DNA of 64,000 nt from Pseudanabaena yagii GIHE-NHR1 (GTDB lineage: Bacteria > Cyanobacteriota > Cyanobacteriia > Pseudanabaenales > Pseudanabaenaceae): contig NZ_JAAVJL010000001.1 of the NCBI RefSeq assembly GCF_012863495.1, positions 3,529,501 through 3,593,500 on the forward strand. Reading direction: 5' to 3'. A program made the position numbers and the translations under genes. The notes beneath the pieces were generated by a model, which did not search any database, had not been told where the DNA came from, and worked only from the letters and a program-made list of their open reading frames with translations. Numbering within the stretch: the stretch's first letter is position 1; every line of letters begins with the position of its first letter. This document shows, piece after piece, positions 9,241-18,307 of the stretch.

Positions 9241-9277
9241 AAAAAAAGAGAGTTCCTATTAGGAACTCTCTTTTTTT
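9241..9277. terminator. Bidirectional terminator between S9 peptidase and psbO
   Basis: A 17-bp perfect stem (9241-9257 with 9261-9277) with a three-base loop and A7/T7 ends. It lies between two convergent genes and can serve both. Confidence 0.85.
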
Positions 9278-9292
9278 AAATTTGATTAAAAA

Positions 9293-10135
9293 TTAAGCGT
9301 TAACTTTGCCGTAGAATACGCCGCGAATGATTACTTCCTTAGGCTCAACACCACCGAGGTCATTGTCAGAGGTTTGCTCGGTCTCGAAAGTACCAGCGAT
9401 TTCGCCAGTATCAGCATTCAACTTAGCAATTTGCAAGGATAGAGTACCCTTAGAGGTCGAGTCATCCTTAACGCTGCGGTTATCGAAAGAGTTACGCTTT
9501 GCAGGTAAAGCTTCAGCAGCGTCATAACCGATCGCTAGACCACGACCCTTAGGATCGATAAAGCCAGAACCACGATAGGTAGGAACATCGGTTGAACCAA
9601 CAAAGTCAACGGATGTAGTCAGACCATTTACACCGGGGTTTGTGGTTGCCTTATAACCCTTGATGGTGAACAAAATCGCTACCAATTCACCACCGGGCAT
9701 TTTGACAGTGATCGGTTGATAATCTAGCCCATCGGTTTCTACTAGGCTCAAGCTACCATCGCTATTACCAGTAACAGTTGCCTTTACGAAGTCAAGACTA
9801 GAAGTAGAGCGAGTCATTAACTTACTAGCTACGAACTCAGGCTTTTTGCGCTTGTTGTTCGATTCTTCTTTGACATAGAAGGAGGTTGGCTCTAAGCAAA
9901 GGTCGGTAATTTCGACAGACTGACCTGCACCAACGGGAATAAAGTTACGACCACCGCGAGAAGCACCCAAAATGTCACCACATTTGTTTGCTAAACCAGT
10001 ATTTACAATTTGGTCATAGGTCAAACCAGGGGGGACAGCAGCAAAAGTAGTGCTAGCAAATACACCACTAGCTACTAACATGCATAAACTGATACACAAT
10101 GTAAAAATTGCTTTCGTAAAACTACGAAATTTCAT
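9293..10135 (-). CDS. psbO: Photosystem II manganese-stabilizing protein PsbO
   Basis: A 280-residue lumenal extrinsic subunit that stabilises the Mn4CaO5 cluster of photosystem II. A signal peptide ends near TTFAAVPPG (about residue 33). Family features are the start of the mature protein (LTYDQIVNTGLANKC), the two cysteines of the conserved disulfide (NKCGDI and TDLCLEP), and the C-terminal segment ending in GVFYGKVNA. The length is normal. It stands alone as a monocistronic gene, as in most cyanobacteria, with a 226-bp upstream gap. Confidence 0.97.
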   Translation of the reverse strand: MKFRSFTKAIFTLCISLCMLVASGVFASTTFAAVPPGLTYDQIVNTGLANKCGDILGASRGGRNFIPVGAGQSVEITDLCLEPTSFYVKEESNNKRKKPEFVASKLMTRSTSSLDFVKATVTGNSDGSLSLVETDGLDYQPITVKMPGGELVAILFTIKGYKATTNPGVNGLTTSVDFVGSTDVPTYRGSGFIDPKGRGLAIGYDAAEALPAKRNSFDNRSVKDDSTSKGTLSLQIAKLNADTGEIAGTFETEQTSDNDLGGVEPKEVIIRGVFYGKVNA

Positions 10136-10361
10136 AAATAACCTCTTTTTAATTTAACGGGTAACATTTTAGACTTCGGATATGCAGCGTTTTATACCGC
10201 ATATTCTAGAATCTGTTAAAAAATACGATCTAAGTTTGGGATTTTAAATTGAGATCGTTAAGGAGTTGTTGGTGCTTTAGACTAGCCATAGAGGTTAGCT
10301 AACTAAAGACTTAATTTGTAAAATTCCAATCACCATATTATCGCGCACGAGGGTACTTAGC

Positions 10362-10694
10362 TTGGCACAAACAGAAATCCAATCACAGAACCAATCACAA
10401 CAGGGGCAAACTGCTGATTTGTCTGAGCTGGAAGCGCTCAGCGATCGCATTTGGCAAATTTCTCAAGCTCAACAAGGCAATGCCGAGAGTCTTTTACAAA
10501 TTTTGCGGATCTTAGAATCACTTCATAAACGGATTCGGGATGATTTATTTCAACCTGCATTACCAATTAGTCGGCATGAGCTATTTAATCTCTTACGCGA
10601 CATTGAGACTAATGGTGGCTGGCCACATATTTATCGGATGAAAATTAATGAAATCTGTCGATATCTAGAACAGCCTGAAGAATCTGACTCCTAA
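10362..10694 (+). CDS. Conserved cyanobacterial protein of unknown function
   Basis: A 110-residue acidic, mostly helical protein without signal peptide or membrane segment. The conserved-looking parts are LSDRIWQISQAQQGN, the central LLQILRILESLHKRIRDDLFQ, and LLRDIETNGGWPHIYRMKI near the end. The start appears to be TTG at 10362, with GAGG about ten bases upstream; no nearby ATG gives a comparable N-terminus. It is followed at once by a strong terminator. I recall similar proteins across cyanobacteria but no assigned function. Confidence 0.7.
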   Translation: MAQTEIQSQNQSQQGQTADLSELEALSDRIWQISQAQQGNAESLLQILRILESLHKRIRDDLFQPALPISRHELFNLLRDIETNGGWPHIYRMKINEICRYLEQPEESDS

Positions 10695-10727
10695 AGAAAA
10701 AGAGGCGCATTGCGCCTCTTTTTCTTT
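10693..10727. terminator. Terminator between the 10362 gene and petG
   Basis: A perfect A/T-flanked stem of about 16 bp with GGCGCA/TGCGCC at its tip. It lies between convergent genes and has T runs in both directions. Confidence 0.85.
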
Positions 10728-10733
10728 GTGTTG

Positions 10734-10832
10734 CTAGACTCTACGGTATTGCTGATAAGCAGCGAAAAATAGTCCACCAAGGGTAATGAAAATAAGACCG
10801 AGGCAAATGCCCGACAAAATTGGTTCTACCAT
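10734..10832 (-). CDS. petG: Cytochrome b6f complex subunit PetG
   Basis: A 32-residue single-span membrane protein, identified by translation: it begins [15 protein letters not shown] and ends AAYQQYRRV, matching PetG. It is a small subunit at the periphery of the cytochrome b6f complex in the thylakoid membrane, needed for assembly or stability. The ATG is at 10832 and the TAG at 10734. It lies between two terminators and is therefore a single-gene unit. Confidence 0.93.
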   Translation of the reverse strand: MVEPILSGICLGLIFITLGGLFFAAYQQYRRV

Positions 10833-10898
10833 AAAGATTTATTAAACTCACTAACTTCAATAGTTTACTTCAGTGACTCTCATTCTGAAAACCTTTTA

Positions 10899-10938
10899 AA
10901 AAGTAAAGTTCCTCACCTAGGTGAGGAACTTTACTTTT
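10899..10938. terminator. 40-nt perfect palindrome before petG
   Basis: Arms of 20 bases meet at a CACCTAGGTG centre. It sits directly after the end of the minus-strand SGNH gene (stop at 10940) and so serves as its terminator. Confidence 0.8.
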
Positions 10939-10939
10939 G

Positions 10940-12400
10940 CTACTGTCCTTGCACTCGCTGAAGTGTTTCCGACAGACTAGCAGGCGCAGATGTTGATTTG
11001 GGTGGTTCAGGGGTGGGTGTTGGCTGAGGTGTAGGTGATGGTTGGGGAGTAATATCACTATTTAGCGAATTTGAGGCAGGCAGTACTGAAAATAGCTGCT
11101 CGATACTGTCATACAACTTTTGCGCCACCTTATCATTAGCTGCCTCAGTGAGGTGAATGGGATCACTAAAGGCTTGTTGGTTATTCGACTGAAATAGCTG
11201 ATAGAAACTAACGAATTTGGTATTAGGAAATTTACTACTGAGAGCTTTTTCCGCAACATTATAGGCATTAGTTACGCGATCGCTATAGTCATTCCCCAAG
11301 GATTTGATGATGCCCTCTTCTTCTTTAGTCAAAGCCTTTTGTTTACCTGTAATCTCTGGCTGAAGCACGATCAGCGTAGGAATATCACCAGCTAATTTGA
11401 TCATTTGCTGCGTATTGTAAACATAGCGATCAATCCTTTTTTGTAGCTCTTTGGGATCTTTGCTAAATTGTTCTGCACCAAAAATTTGATAATCGGAACT
11501 AAATGTCGCGATATCAGCAGGAACTACCCACTTTTGCCATGCCTTGACTAAATACAGCGAATTTAACCAGTTATTAAATTGTTGGCTTTGATGTTGGCGA
11601 TATTGTGCAACAGGATCGCGCAACATTTGATCAACGTTACCAATCTCATGGGCAGGTTGATTGCTAGGCGATCGCAAGTCTTCATAGCCATCGAGAATAA
11701 TTAAGGCATTGGGACTATAAGCACTAACCTTATGAGCAAGTAAAGCCAGCTCATTACCAGAGGTATACCCGGGGACTGCTGCCGCAATTACCCGATAGCT
11801 ACCATCACGAATGCGTGGAGGTAAGGCGCGCATTGCCTCGATTTGATCGGCAAAATAGGGAGTTTCCTTCGGCTTAAATTTTTCAGGACTGCTATTTTGA
11901 GCACGGACGCGATCGTTGAGCAATTTCTCTACTTTAAACGCTAGAGCCTTTTGGTTTTTATCCGCCATGTTGCTAAAAGCAGTAGACCCGCCAACTAAAA
12001 ATACGCGGATCTCACCAGCAGGTTTCTCAATCGGTACGGAAGAATCTTGACGGAACCCTTGATCATTAATTTGCCAATAATCACTACTTTGGCTAGGAAT
12101 TAATTCATATCCCAATAGCGGGCTACGGCGCACTTGGAGACGACCTGAATCTGGTAATCCGGGATAGCTATTGCCATTGGCATCCTGTAACTTGAAAGCG
12201 TAGGATTGGGCGATCGAGACTGTCTTGTTCGGAGCAAGTTGATTCGTACTACCTGTAGCCAAAAGTGCTCCTCGCGCAATCAGTTCTGCCAAAATTAATA
12301 GCAATGGCAAACCAATAAAAATAAGGAGCAAGGTATTTCGCAACCAAGATGATTTGCGCTTGGTATGCCAAGAGGGGGTATATCGGGTTCTACTACGCAT
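10940..12400 (-). CDS. Membrane-anchored SGNH/GDSL-type hydrolase
   Basis: A 486-residue protein with one N-terminal membrane helix (about 20-42) and an extracytoplasmic SGNH domain. Block I is FLVGGSTAF near residue 135, with the nucleophile Ser. A further block is LDGYEDL near residue 235. Block V is DPIHLTEAAND near residue 420, giving the Asp-His pair. The tail after about 440 is a proline/threonine-rich linker (PTPQPTPTPEPP), probably spanning the cell wall. SGNH enzymes of this layout often remove or transfer acetyl groups on polysaccharides, but the substrate cannot be told from sequence. Confidence 0.75.
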   Translation of the reverse strand: MRSRTRYTPSWHTKRKSSWLRNTLLLIFIGLPLLLILAELIARGALLATGSTNQLAPNKTVSIAQSYAFKLQDANGNSYPGLPDSGRLQVRRSPLLGYELIPSQSSDYWQINDQGFRQDSSVPIEKPAGEIRVFLVGGSTAFSNMADKNQKALAFKVEKLLNDRVRAQNSSPEKFKPKETPYFADQIEAMRALPPRIRDGSYRVIAAAVPGYTSGNELALLAHKVSAYSPNALIILDGYEDLRSPSNQPAHEIGNVDQMLRDPVAQYRQHQSQQFNNWLNSLYLVKAWQKWVVPADIATFSSDYQIFGAEQFSKDPKELQKRIDRYVYNTQQMIKLAGDIPTLIVLQPEITGKQKALTKEEEGIIKSLGNDYSDRVTNAYNVAEKALSSKFPNTKFVSFYQLFQSNNQQAFSDPIHLTEAANDKVAQKLYDSIEQLFSVLPASNSLNSDITPQPSPTPQPTPTPEPPKSTSAPASLSETLQRVQGQ

Positions 12401-12448
12401 GACGAGGCTACTGGTGTGCAGCTTTTTAGCTTATAACAATTTCTACCA

Positions 12449-12485
12449 AAAATAAGAGGGGGCGCTTTGTGCCCCCTCTTATTTT
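12449..12485. terminator. Terminator of gloA
   Basis: A 15-bp perfect stem (12449-12463 with 12471-12485) of A4-TAAGAGGGGGC type with loop GCTTTGT. The distal arm overlaps the gloA stop codon by two bases. Confidence 0.8.
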
Positions 12486-12867
12486 ACTTAAGTTGAATTA
12501 ATTCAATTTTGTAACCATCGGGATCTTCGACGAAGGCAATCTCAGTTGTGCCATGTTTCATCGGTCCAGGTTCGCGGGTGATTTTGCCACCTTTTTCACG
12601 AATTGCGTCACAGGCTGTATAGATATTTTCCATGCCTAGTGCAATATGACCATAGCCAGTACCAATTTCATAGGCATCGGTATCCCAGTTATGGGTTAAC
12701 TCGATGACGGCATTGCTCGATTCATCGCCATAGCCCACAAAGGCAAGGGTAAAGCGTCCATCTGGATAATCTTTGCGACGCAATTCCTTCATGCCAAGGA
12801 CATTCGTATAAAAATCTAGCGATCGCTCTAAGTTACCAACCCGAACCATTGTATGTAAGACGCGCAT
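12484..12867 (-). CDS. gloA: Lactoylglutathione lyase (glyoxalase I)
   Basis: A protein of about 127 residues that isomerises the methylglyoxal-glutathione hemithioacetal to S-lactoylglutathione. Metal ligands follow the bacterial enzyme: His5 in MRVLHTM, Glu in VIELTH, His in GYGHIAL and Glu in GYKIELIQ. The start is placed at 12867 because [13 protein letters not shown] matches the family N-terminus; an in-frame ATG lies two codons upstream. It is cytosolic and bracketed by terminators on both sides. Confidence 0.93.
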   Translation of the reverse strand: MRVLHTMVRVGNLERSLDFYTNVLGMKELRRKDYPDGRFTLAFVGYGDESSNAVIELTHNWDTDAYEIGTGYGHIALGMENIYTACDAIREKGGKITREPGPMKHGTTEIAFVEDPDGYKIELIQLK

Positions 12868-12900
12868 TTGCATTTCCTCTAAGTTTTGTATTTCAAAGAA

Positions 12901-12943
12901 GTTTACAGAAGCGTATCCCCTCAGGGGGTACGCTTCTGTAAAC
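12901..12943. terminator. Terminator of the DUF3531 gene
   Basis: A 19-bp stem with a one-base bulge; the arms begin GTTTACAGAAGCGTA and end with its complement. It follows the minus-strand stop at 12947. Confidence 0.75.
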
Positions 12944-12946
12944 TAT

Positions 12947-13396
12947 TTATTGATCATAATCCTCATCATCGAGACTCTTGGGGTCAACCAACCAGTCAGA
13001 GTTTTGTCCGCCGATAATAACCTCTTCGATCGCTACATATTCTTTATCAAACTGACGCAAAGCATTAACTAGGGTATCGATCGCGATCGCATCGGCAGTT
13101 CCTAAGTCAACCCAACACCTTGCCCAGTCGTTTTCGTACTCTAGGTCAGTCATGTTATGCATCACTGACATCATCTCGTCGTCGGCAGCTTGGTTGTCAT
13201 AGTCAAAGTAGCTCACATCGACACCAGATTCCAAAACCTGCATATTGCAAGCATTGAAGCCGCCCAATTTACCAAGTAAAAACCAAGAATTAAATACTTC
13301 GTCTAGCAGTTGTTTTTCTTGCTGGGAAGGCGCTTCATTAAATTTTATCCAGATCCATAAGTCAAACCAATCACATTCTCGAAATCTAACTTCCAT
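12947..13396 (-). CDS. DUF3531-family protein
   Basis: A protein of about 149 residues in the cytosol. It begins MEVRFRECDWFDLWIWIKF and contains FNSWFLLGKLGGFNACNMQV, both typical of the cyanobacterial and plastid DUF3531 family. The second half is very acidic and ends DDEDYDQ. The start at 13396 is preferred; a TTG/ATG extension of two codons is possible. The function is unknown. It stands alone between two hairpins. Confidence 0.75.
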   Translation of the reverse strand: MEVRFRECDWFDLWIWIKFNEAPSQQEKQLLDEVFNSWFLLGKLGGFNACNMQVLESGVDVSYFDYDNQAADDEMMSVMHNMTDLEYENDWARCWVDLGTADAIAIDTLVNALRQFDKEYVAIEEVIIGGQNSDWLVDPKSLDDEDYDQ

Positions 13397-13489
13397 AACC
13401 AACTTGCAGATCTTTCAAAAATCTCGATAAGATACACTAATCAGGTTAATTTTAGTCTATAGCGATTACCAATCGTTCTGGATCTATAC

Positions 13490-13529
13490 CACTTCACAAA
13501 AGTGTATGTAACAACAATTTTGTGAAGTG
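13490..13529. repeat. 12-bp A/T-rich hairpin
   Basis: CACTTCACAAAA at 13490-13501 is repeated in inverted form at 13518-13529. It lies in the divergent spacer between the DUF3531 and Uma2 genes, not after a gene, so a terminator role is unlikely. It could be an operator-like site or a decayed repeat. Confidence 0.5.
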
Positions 13530-13628
13530 AAAAACAAACCCAGTAAGAGTTTTCAAGATTGAAAATGGTGTAGCCATTTTTAGTCTTGGTATTAGCTCAG
13601 ACAAATTGAAGATGGCGAGGCTTACAGT

Positions 13629-14249
13629 ATGATTGCCCAACCCCAAATTAATCGGCAAAGCGAGCAATTAACCGATTTTCCGATTTTGTCAGCATCTGAA
13701 TATCTCGAATGGGAATCAGAGCAAGAGCTTAAGTATGAATATGAAAATGGGAAAATCATCGCAATGACGGGAGGAACTGTTCCCCATAGTCAAATTGCCG
13801 CCAATTTTGCAGCATTACTGATTCCTCACTTGCGCGGTAAAGGTTGTAAGGTTGCCATCAGTGATGCCAAAGTGCTGACTAAATCTGGGAAATACTACTA
13901 TCCAGACTTGGTGGTTACTTGCGATGAACGCGATCGCTTTGCCCATGATTTTTTGCAATATCCCTGTCTGATCGCTGAAGTCCTATCTCCTGCTACCGAA
14001 GCACGCGATCGCGGTATCAAGCAGCAAAATTACATGCTTCTCGATACATTAAAAACCTATATCCTGATTACGCCAGAGCGCCCCAGAATCGAAATCTACC
14101 AACGACGTGATGATCTAGCTTGGGAATATATATCCATTGCGATCGATAGTATAGATTTTGCGACTAACGATCCACTAATTCACATCGCTAGCCTCGATTT
14201 AAAATTTCCCTTATCAATCCTTTATGAAAATATTGATTTCAACGAATAA
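13629..14249 (+). CDS. Uma2-family (DUF820) putative endonuclease
   Basis: A 206-residue protein of a family hugely expanded in cyanobacteria, with a PD-(D/E)XK nuclease fold. Motifs seen are EYLEWESEQELKYEYENGKI near the start, the catalytic-type segment YYYPDLVVTC near residue 95, and CLIAEVLSPATEARDRGIKQ near residue 117 (Glu-x-Val followed by Ser). It is cytosolic and followed by a hairpin shared with the convergent KGK gene. Whether these proteins cut DNA in the cell is not established. Confidence 0.85.
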   Translation: MIAQPQINRQSEQLTDFPILSASEYLEWESEQELKYEYENGKIIAMTGGTVPHSQIAANFAALLIPHLRGKGCKVAISDAKVLTKSGKYYYPDLVVTCDERDRFAHDFLQYPCLIAEVLSPATEARDRGIKQQNYMLLDTLKTYILITPERPRIEIYQRRDDLAWEYISIAIDSIDFATNDPLIHIASLDLKFPLSILYENIDFNE

Positions 14250-14287
14250 CCCAGAATTGATTCACTGATTAAAATCAATATTTTCAT
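14224..14287. terminator. Long-loop inverted repeat between Uma2 and KGK genes
   Basis: ATGAAAATATTGATTT at 14224-14239 is inverted at 14272-14287. The left arm is inside the end of the Uma2 reading frame. It is A/T-rich with a 32-base loop, so it is a weaker terminator than others here. Confidence 0.5.
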
Positions 14288-14608
14288 TTAGTCAATATTT
14301 AAATTTCTAAGACTACTCAATTCGTCTTGAGGCATTTCTTCTTCAAGTGTTTCATCTGGAATAAATTCGATTGTGATTTCCACCCTTCCTTTTTGCCATT
14401 TTGGTTGATCAACCTTCATTAAACGGGCAGGTAAACCTGTACTAAATAGCGTGCCAACTGAACCTTTAACTACGCATTGATAGATGAGAGCTAGTAGATC
14501 TTTAGGTAAGCGAATATACTTATTTTCTAAAAAAATAGTGTCACTTCCAGCAGGAAATATTTCAATAACATCATTTTCTTGATCAAGATGTTTAATATTT
14601 ATCGCCAT
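14288..14608 (-). CDS. KGK-domain-like small protein
   Basis: A 106-residue acidic protein. The segment PKWQKGRVEITIEFIPDE near residues 68-86 resembles the KGK domain of cyanobacterial proteins, whose function is unknown. No signal peptide, cysteines or membrane segment. It converges with the Uma2 gene. The domain assignment is from memory of the K-G-(K/R)-V…EF-PDE pattern and is moderate. Confidence 0.55.
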   Translation of the reverse strand: MAINIKHLDQENDVIEIFPAGSDTIFLENKYIRLPKDLLALIYQCVVKGSVGTLFSTGLPARLMKVDQPKWQKGRVEITIEFIPDETLEEEMPQDELSSLRNLNID

Positions 14609-14649
14609 TTTTCTTTGTTCCCCACGGTTTTGATTATCCTATCACTTAC

Positions 14650-15540
14650 TTAATCTGAATTTGCTTCAGAGTCAGGCTTTTGGATCTGGGGGAGTTGACG
14701 GCGGCGACGGCGTAGGAATAGATAAATGGCTAGGGGGATTAACCAATAGGGACAATAGACTAGTAACCAAATTGCTAGTTTTAATAACCCAATACTGACA
14801 CCTACTAAGGAACTAGTTGCACTATTCCAAGTGTTTTGAATTTGCGTACCAAGATCGGATTGAGGTGGAATTGTAGCGATCGCAGAGGAAAGAGTGACTT
14901 GAATTGTGGAATAGGCAACCTGATTTTTTAAATTGGTTAACTGAGCATCAATTTGCTCGATCATTTCCCGTACACGGCTAAGCTCTTGCGTCACCTTGAG
15001 GACATCACCGACGGAGCCAGTTTGCTTGAGAATTTCCTGTAACTGCAACTCAGTTTGGCGCAAATTTTTGAGGCGGGCTTGCAAATCGACTAATTGATTG
15101 GAGACATCCTCAGCCTTAAGCGATCGCCCCTTGACAATACCTAACTGTGCGATCGTCTCTAATACCGAATCAAGACGTTCTTGGGGAATTCTGACTTTGA
15201 GAGACACTGACTGAGCAATGCCATAGCTGCCAGTGCGAAAGTCCTGTAGTTCTAAAATGTCGCCCTGTTGCTGTTTGACCAAATCTGAGACAGCTTTAGT
15301 CGTTTCTTCGATTGATTTAACCTGTATCGAGATGTCAGCCGATTTAATCAGTTGCGGACGCGGTATAGCAGCTTTGGCAGGTGTTGCGGAGTCAGCATTG
15401 GGAGCTTGTTCAGGCAAGGCGGCGAGATTTGCTGGAGCAGAGGCTTTATTTGATAACGAGGACGCACAACTTGCTAAGGCGATCGCTGTCAGCATACTCA
15501 AGACCTTTAGAGATCTATTGGAAGATGGTTGACCTTTCAA
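14650..15540 (-). CDS. DUF4349 lipoprotein
   Basis: A 296-residue lipoprotein: the signal ends in a lipobox-like LASC (about residues 22-25). The DUF4349 body runs from LIKSADISIQVKSIEET (about 64) to about 225 and contains a coiled coil (about 150-205, LVDLQARLKNLRQTELQLQEIL). A C-terminal membrane segment (about 245-275) is followed by an RRRRR tail. Related proteins are envelope proteins of unknown function. It is a single gene, divergent from the LCP gene. Confidence 0.8.
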   Translation of the reverse strand: MKGQPSSNRSLKVLSMLTAIALASCASSLSNKASAPANLAALPEQAPNADSATPAKAAIPRPQLIKSADISIQVKSIEETTKAVSDLVKQQQGDILELQDFRTGSYGIAQSVSLKVRIPQERLDSVLETIAQLGIVKGRSLKAEDVSNQLVDLQARLKNLRQTELQLQEILKQTGSVGDVLKVTQELSRVREMIEQIDAQLTNLKNQVAYSTIQVTLSSAIATIPPQSDLGTQIQNTWNSATSSLVGVSIGLLKLAIWLLVYCPYWLIPLAIYLFLRRRRRQLPQIQKPDSEANSD

Positions 15541-15825
15541 TGGTGTTACCTCTATGGTTAAGGACTCATGACTCTATCTTAAAGCCAATTACGAATTGCT
15601 CTATATTTGCAAAAATGTAGTATCATCCGTCAAAATAATTTGATTTTGAAGATTTTGCGCTATAAGCTATTTAGTGATTTGTAACGATAAATTACGATAC
15701 AGTGCTAAAGTTAAATTCAAATTAGTCTAAAAGTCTTAGGAACCCTGTGTAAAATTCCTGAGATAGATCGTAAAAGATCGCCAAAGATCATAATTAATAA
15801 AGTGTGTTGAGCCCCATCCTTGCTC

Positions 15826-17313
15826 ATGGCTGGGCGATCGCTGAAGCAAATATTCAGTCGTGAGGAGTATTTCCTACCTGTGGCAACAAATCCCATCAAT
15901 CTAGGACAAAAAACTGATTTGGCACGTAAGCCCAAAGCCAAGAAGAATTTCTTAAGTCACAAGTGGACACTATTTGTAGTGTTGTTTGTAGCGCTGATCT
16001 CTGGGGGACTAGGCGCAGGATTAGCATTTGTATTAAGTAGTCGCCCTTTTCAGCAGCGACAGCTATCAGCAGATGAAGCTGCTGTGTTTAACCGTAATGC
16101 CGATAGCATGACTTCAGCGATCGCTGGTGTCCCGACCCTAACCCGACCTGTAAATATTTTGGTCTTGGGCACGATCATGCTCACCTCTGATTTACCTGAT
16201 GCCCAGTCAAAGCCTAAGGGTAAGTATCTCGCTGAGGTCGATAACAACCTCAATGGGATGAGTGATGCGATGTTGCTCATTCGTTTTGACCCAGCTACTC
16301 AAAAAGTTGCCGTCCTCTCAATTCCTCGCGACAGTCGTGTCAATATCCAAGGTGTAGGAACCACCAAGATTAACTTTGCCAACTATGCAGGTGGTGCGTC
16401 ACTGTCCGCCCAAACCGTGAGCCAAGTTTTAGGCGATATCCCCATTGATCGCTATATTCGCTTCAACGTGAACGGATTTGGTAAATTAGTCGATGCCCTT
16501 GGCGGTATTGATATCTATGTGCCGAAAAAGCTGAAATATCAAGATGATAGTCAACATCTATATATCAACCTCAATGCAGGTCAGCAGAAATTAAATGGTA
16601 GTAAAGCCATTCAATATATGCGCTACCGCCATGATGATTTGGGCGATATTGGTCGGGTACAGCGCCAGCAAGCATTTTTCCGTGCTTTTATCGATCAAAA
16701 GCTCAAGCCTGAATCGATTACCAAGTTTTCTGAGATTCTCGGCATTATTAAGGACAATATCGATACGAACCTCTCGGTCGAAGAAGTCCTTGCCCTTGCT
16801 AGCTACACCTCAAAAATTGATCGCAAGAGTATCCAGATGCATATGGCTCCTGGCCGCTTTAGCAACCCTGGAGAATTTGACAATCTCAGCTATTGGATTT
16901 TGGATAATCGACTGCTTGCCAAGCTAATGTCTCAAAACTTTGGGGTAATGAAGTCTGCTGATGCGAGCACGGATAATAGCTCTCAGTCCTTGAGGGTGGC
17001 TATTCAAGATAGTATGTCTCAGCCTGAAGGCACGAAAAAGGCTACCACTCTACTTTCTAAGGCGGGATATGCTCAAGTATTTGCTGCTAGCGATCGCTGG
17101 ACGAAGCCAATTGCGAAGACTCAGATCATTGCTCAAAATGGCGATCGTGCAAGTGCTGAAAAATTACGCGATGCGCTGGGAATTGGTGAGGTTTTAGTTG
17201 AGTCTACAGGTGATATCGAGTCAGACATCACGGTGCGTGTAGGTAAAGACTGGCTACAAGCCAATAACATTCCTCTTAAACCTGTTAAAGCGACATCAAG
17301 TAACCAACGCTAA
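15826..17313 (+). CDS. LytR-CpsA-Psr (LCP) family glycopolymer transferase
   Basis: A protein of about 495 residues with a short cytosolic N-terminus, one membrane helix (about 43-66) and an extracytoplasmic LCP domain (about 100-345). Key motifs are SIPRDSRVNIQGVGTTKIN, the GGIDIYVPKK strand and the Arg-rich YMRYRHDDLGDIGRVQRQQ that binds the lipid pyrophosphate. The last 100 residues look like a LytR C-terminal domain. LCP enzymes attach polysaccharides to peptidoglycan. I place the start at ATG 15826; a TTG lies two codons upstream, and GTG 15880 is a further alternative. Confidence 0.88.
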   Translation: MAGRSLKQIFSREEYFLPVATNPINLGQKTDLARKPKAKKNFLSHKWTLFVVLFVALISGGLGAGLAFVLSSRPFQQRQLSADEAAVFNRNADSMTSAIAGVPTLTRPVNILVLGTIMLTSDLPDAQSKPKGKYLAEVDNNLNGMSDAMLLIRFDPATQKVAVLSIPRDSRVNIQGVGTTKINFANYAGGASLSAQTVSQVLGDIPIDRYIRFNVNGFGKLVDALGGIDIYVPKKLKYQDDSQHLYINLNAGQQKLNGSKAIQYMRYRHDDLGDIGRVQRQQAFFRAFIDQKLKPESITKFSEILGIIKDNIDTNLSVEEVLALASYTSKIDRKSIQMHMAPGRFSNPGEFDNLSYWILDNRLLAKLMSQNFGVMKSADASTDNSSQSLRVAIQDSMSQPEGTKKATTLLSKAGYAQVFAASDRWTKPIAKTQIIAQNGDRASAEKLRDALGIGEVLVESTGDIESDITVRVGKDWLQANNIPLKPVKATSSNQR

Positions 17314-17318
17314 AGAAA

Positions 17319-17353
17319 AAATGATGAAAATTGCAAAGCAATTTTCATCATTT
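17319..17353. terminator. First of two tandem terminators after the LCP gene
   Basis: A 16-bp perfect stem with AAA loop (GC-AAA-GC tip) directly after the LCP stop codon. Confidence 0.85.
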
Positions 17354-17415
17354 CCTAGAATCAGAAAAAGGCAAGAATCGCAAAGCGATTCTTGCCTTTT
17401 TCTGATTCTAGGAAA
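17351..17415. terminator. 31-bp perfect hairpin, second tandem terminator
   Basis: Arms 17351-17381 and 17385-17415 are exact reverse complements with an AAA loop and a TCGC/GCGA tip. It overlaps the first hairpin by three bases. It faces the end of the convergent SDR gene (stop at 17422), so the pair probably serves one gene each. Confidence 0.85.
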
Positions 17416-17421
17416 CTCGCG

Positions 17422-18261
17422 TTAAATATTCGTGGTTTGGCGAATAAGCTTTGTAAATAGGAAATCTGGCAATAGCTTACGAGCAAGTAATAGCTGCTTA
17501 GCCAATGGATCGGCGGGATAGCGCAATTTCCATGAGTTATCAGTACTAGCTGTATAGATCGTTTTTGCCACAACATTAGGAGATGCTCCCGTGGTGCCAA
17601 TTTGATTAAGTTTAGCCAATACCCGATCGCTAAGATCATCATATTCAGGAAAATCAGGATTACTAGTGCGTTCGGCAGAGCGATCGTAAAAATCGGTTTT
17701 AATGGGGCCAGGCTCAATAATTTTGACGCGAATATTAAAAGCTAATAATTCATGCTGCAAGGATTCGGAAAAGCCTTCTACTGCCCACTTTGTCGAGTGA
17801 TAGAGGCTATAGAGCGGGAAAGCAACACGTCCACCAACCGAAGCGACATTTACAATCACACCGCTTTGGCGATCGCGAAAATGGGGAAGTACAGCGCGAG
17901 TAGTTTCCATCAAACCAAAGACATTGGTGTTAAATTGGCGTTGGATTTGTTCAGGGGTCGAGGTTTCAAATGCTCCTAACATACCGTAGCCTGCATTATT
18001 CACCAAAACATCGATCACCCCAAATTTTGCAATTGCTTCGGCAACAGCAGCCTTAATGCTGTCGCTATCAGTCACATCGAGCTTGAGGAAAGCTAGGCGA
18101 TCAAGATTGGTTAAGCTATTCGCTCTACCTGCTTCTTTGCTGATTACTTGCTCAGGCGATCGCATCGTCGCCGCCACATTCCAGCCACGTTTTTGGAAAT
18201 ATAGAGCCGTTGCCCTGCCAATGCCAGAGGAAGCACCAGTGATCAATACAGTTTTAGTCAT
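17422..18261 (-). CDS. Short-chain dehydrogenase/reductase
   Basis: A 279-residue classical SDR. The cofactor motif GASSGIG lies at about 9-15, NNAGYGMLGA near 88, a Ser in VNVASVGG near 138 and the YSLYHSTKWA active-site Tyr-x-x-x-Lys near 155-159. After the cofactor motif, the second strand carries Arg rather than Asp (AATMRS), suggesting NADP(H). The substrate is unknown. It is followed on the same strand by nothing; upstream is another SDR-like gene 47 bases away, separated by a hairpin. Confidence 0.85.
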   Translation of the reverse strand: MTKTVLITGASSGIGRATALYFQKRGWNVAATMRSPEQVISKEAGRANSLTNLDRLAFLKLDVTDSDSIKAAVAEAIAKFGVIDVLVNNAGYGMLGAFETSTPEQIQRQFNTNVFGLMETTRAVLPHFRDRQSGVIVNVASVGGRVAFPLYSLYHSTKWAVEGFSESLQHELLAFNIRVKIIEPGPIKTDFYDRSAERTSNPDFPEYDDLSDRVLAKLNQIGTTGASPNVVAKTIYTASTDNSWKLRYPADPLAKQLLLARKLLPDFLFTKLIRQTTNI

Positions 18262-18276
18262 ATTTTTTCCTGATTT

Positions 18277-18303
18277 TTAGGATGTCACCGCGTGACATCC
18301 TAA
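18277..18303. terminator. Hairpin between the two SDR-like genes
   Basis: A 12-bp stem (18277-18288 with 18292-18303) with CGC loop. Transcription is leftward, so it ends the NAD(P)-binding gene at 18308 before the SDR gene starts. Confidence 0.65.
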
Positions 18304-18307
18304 GTGG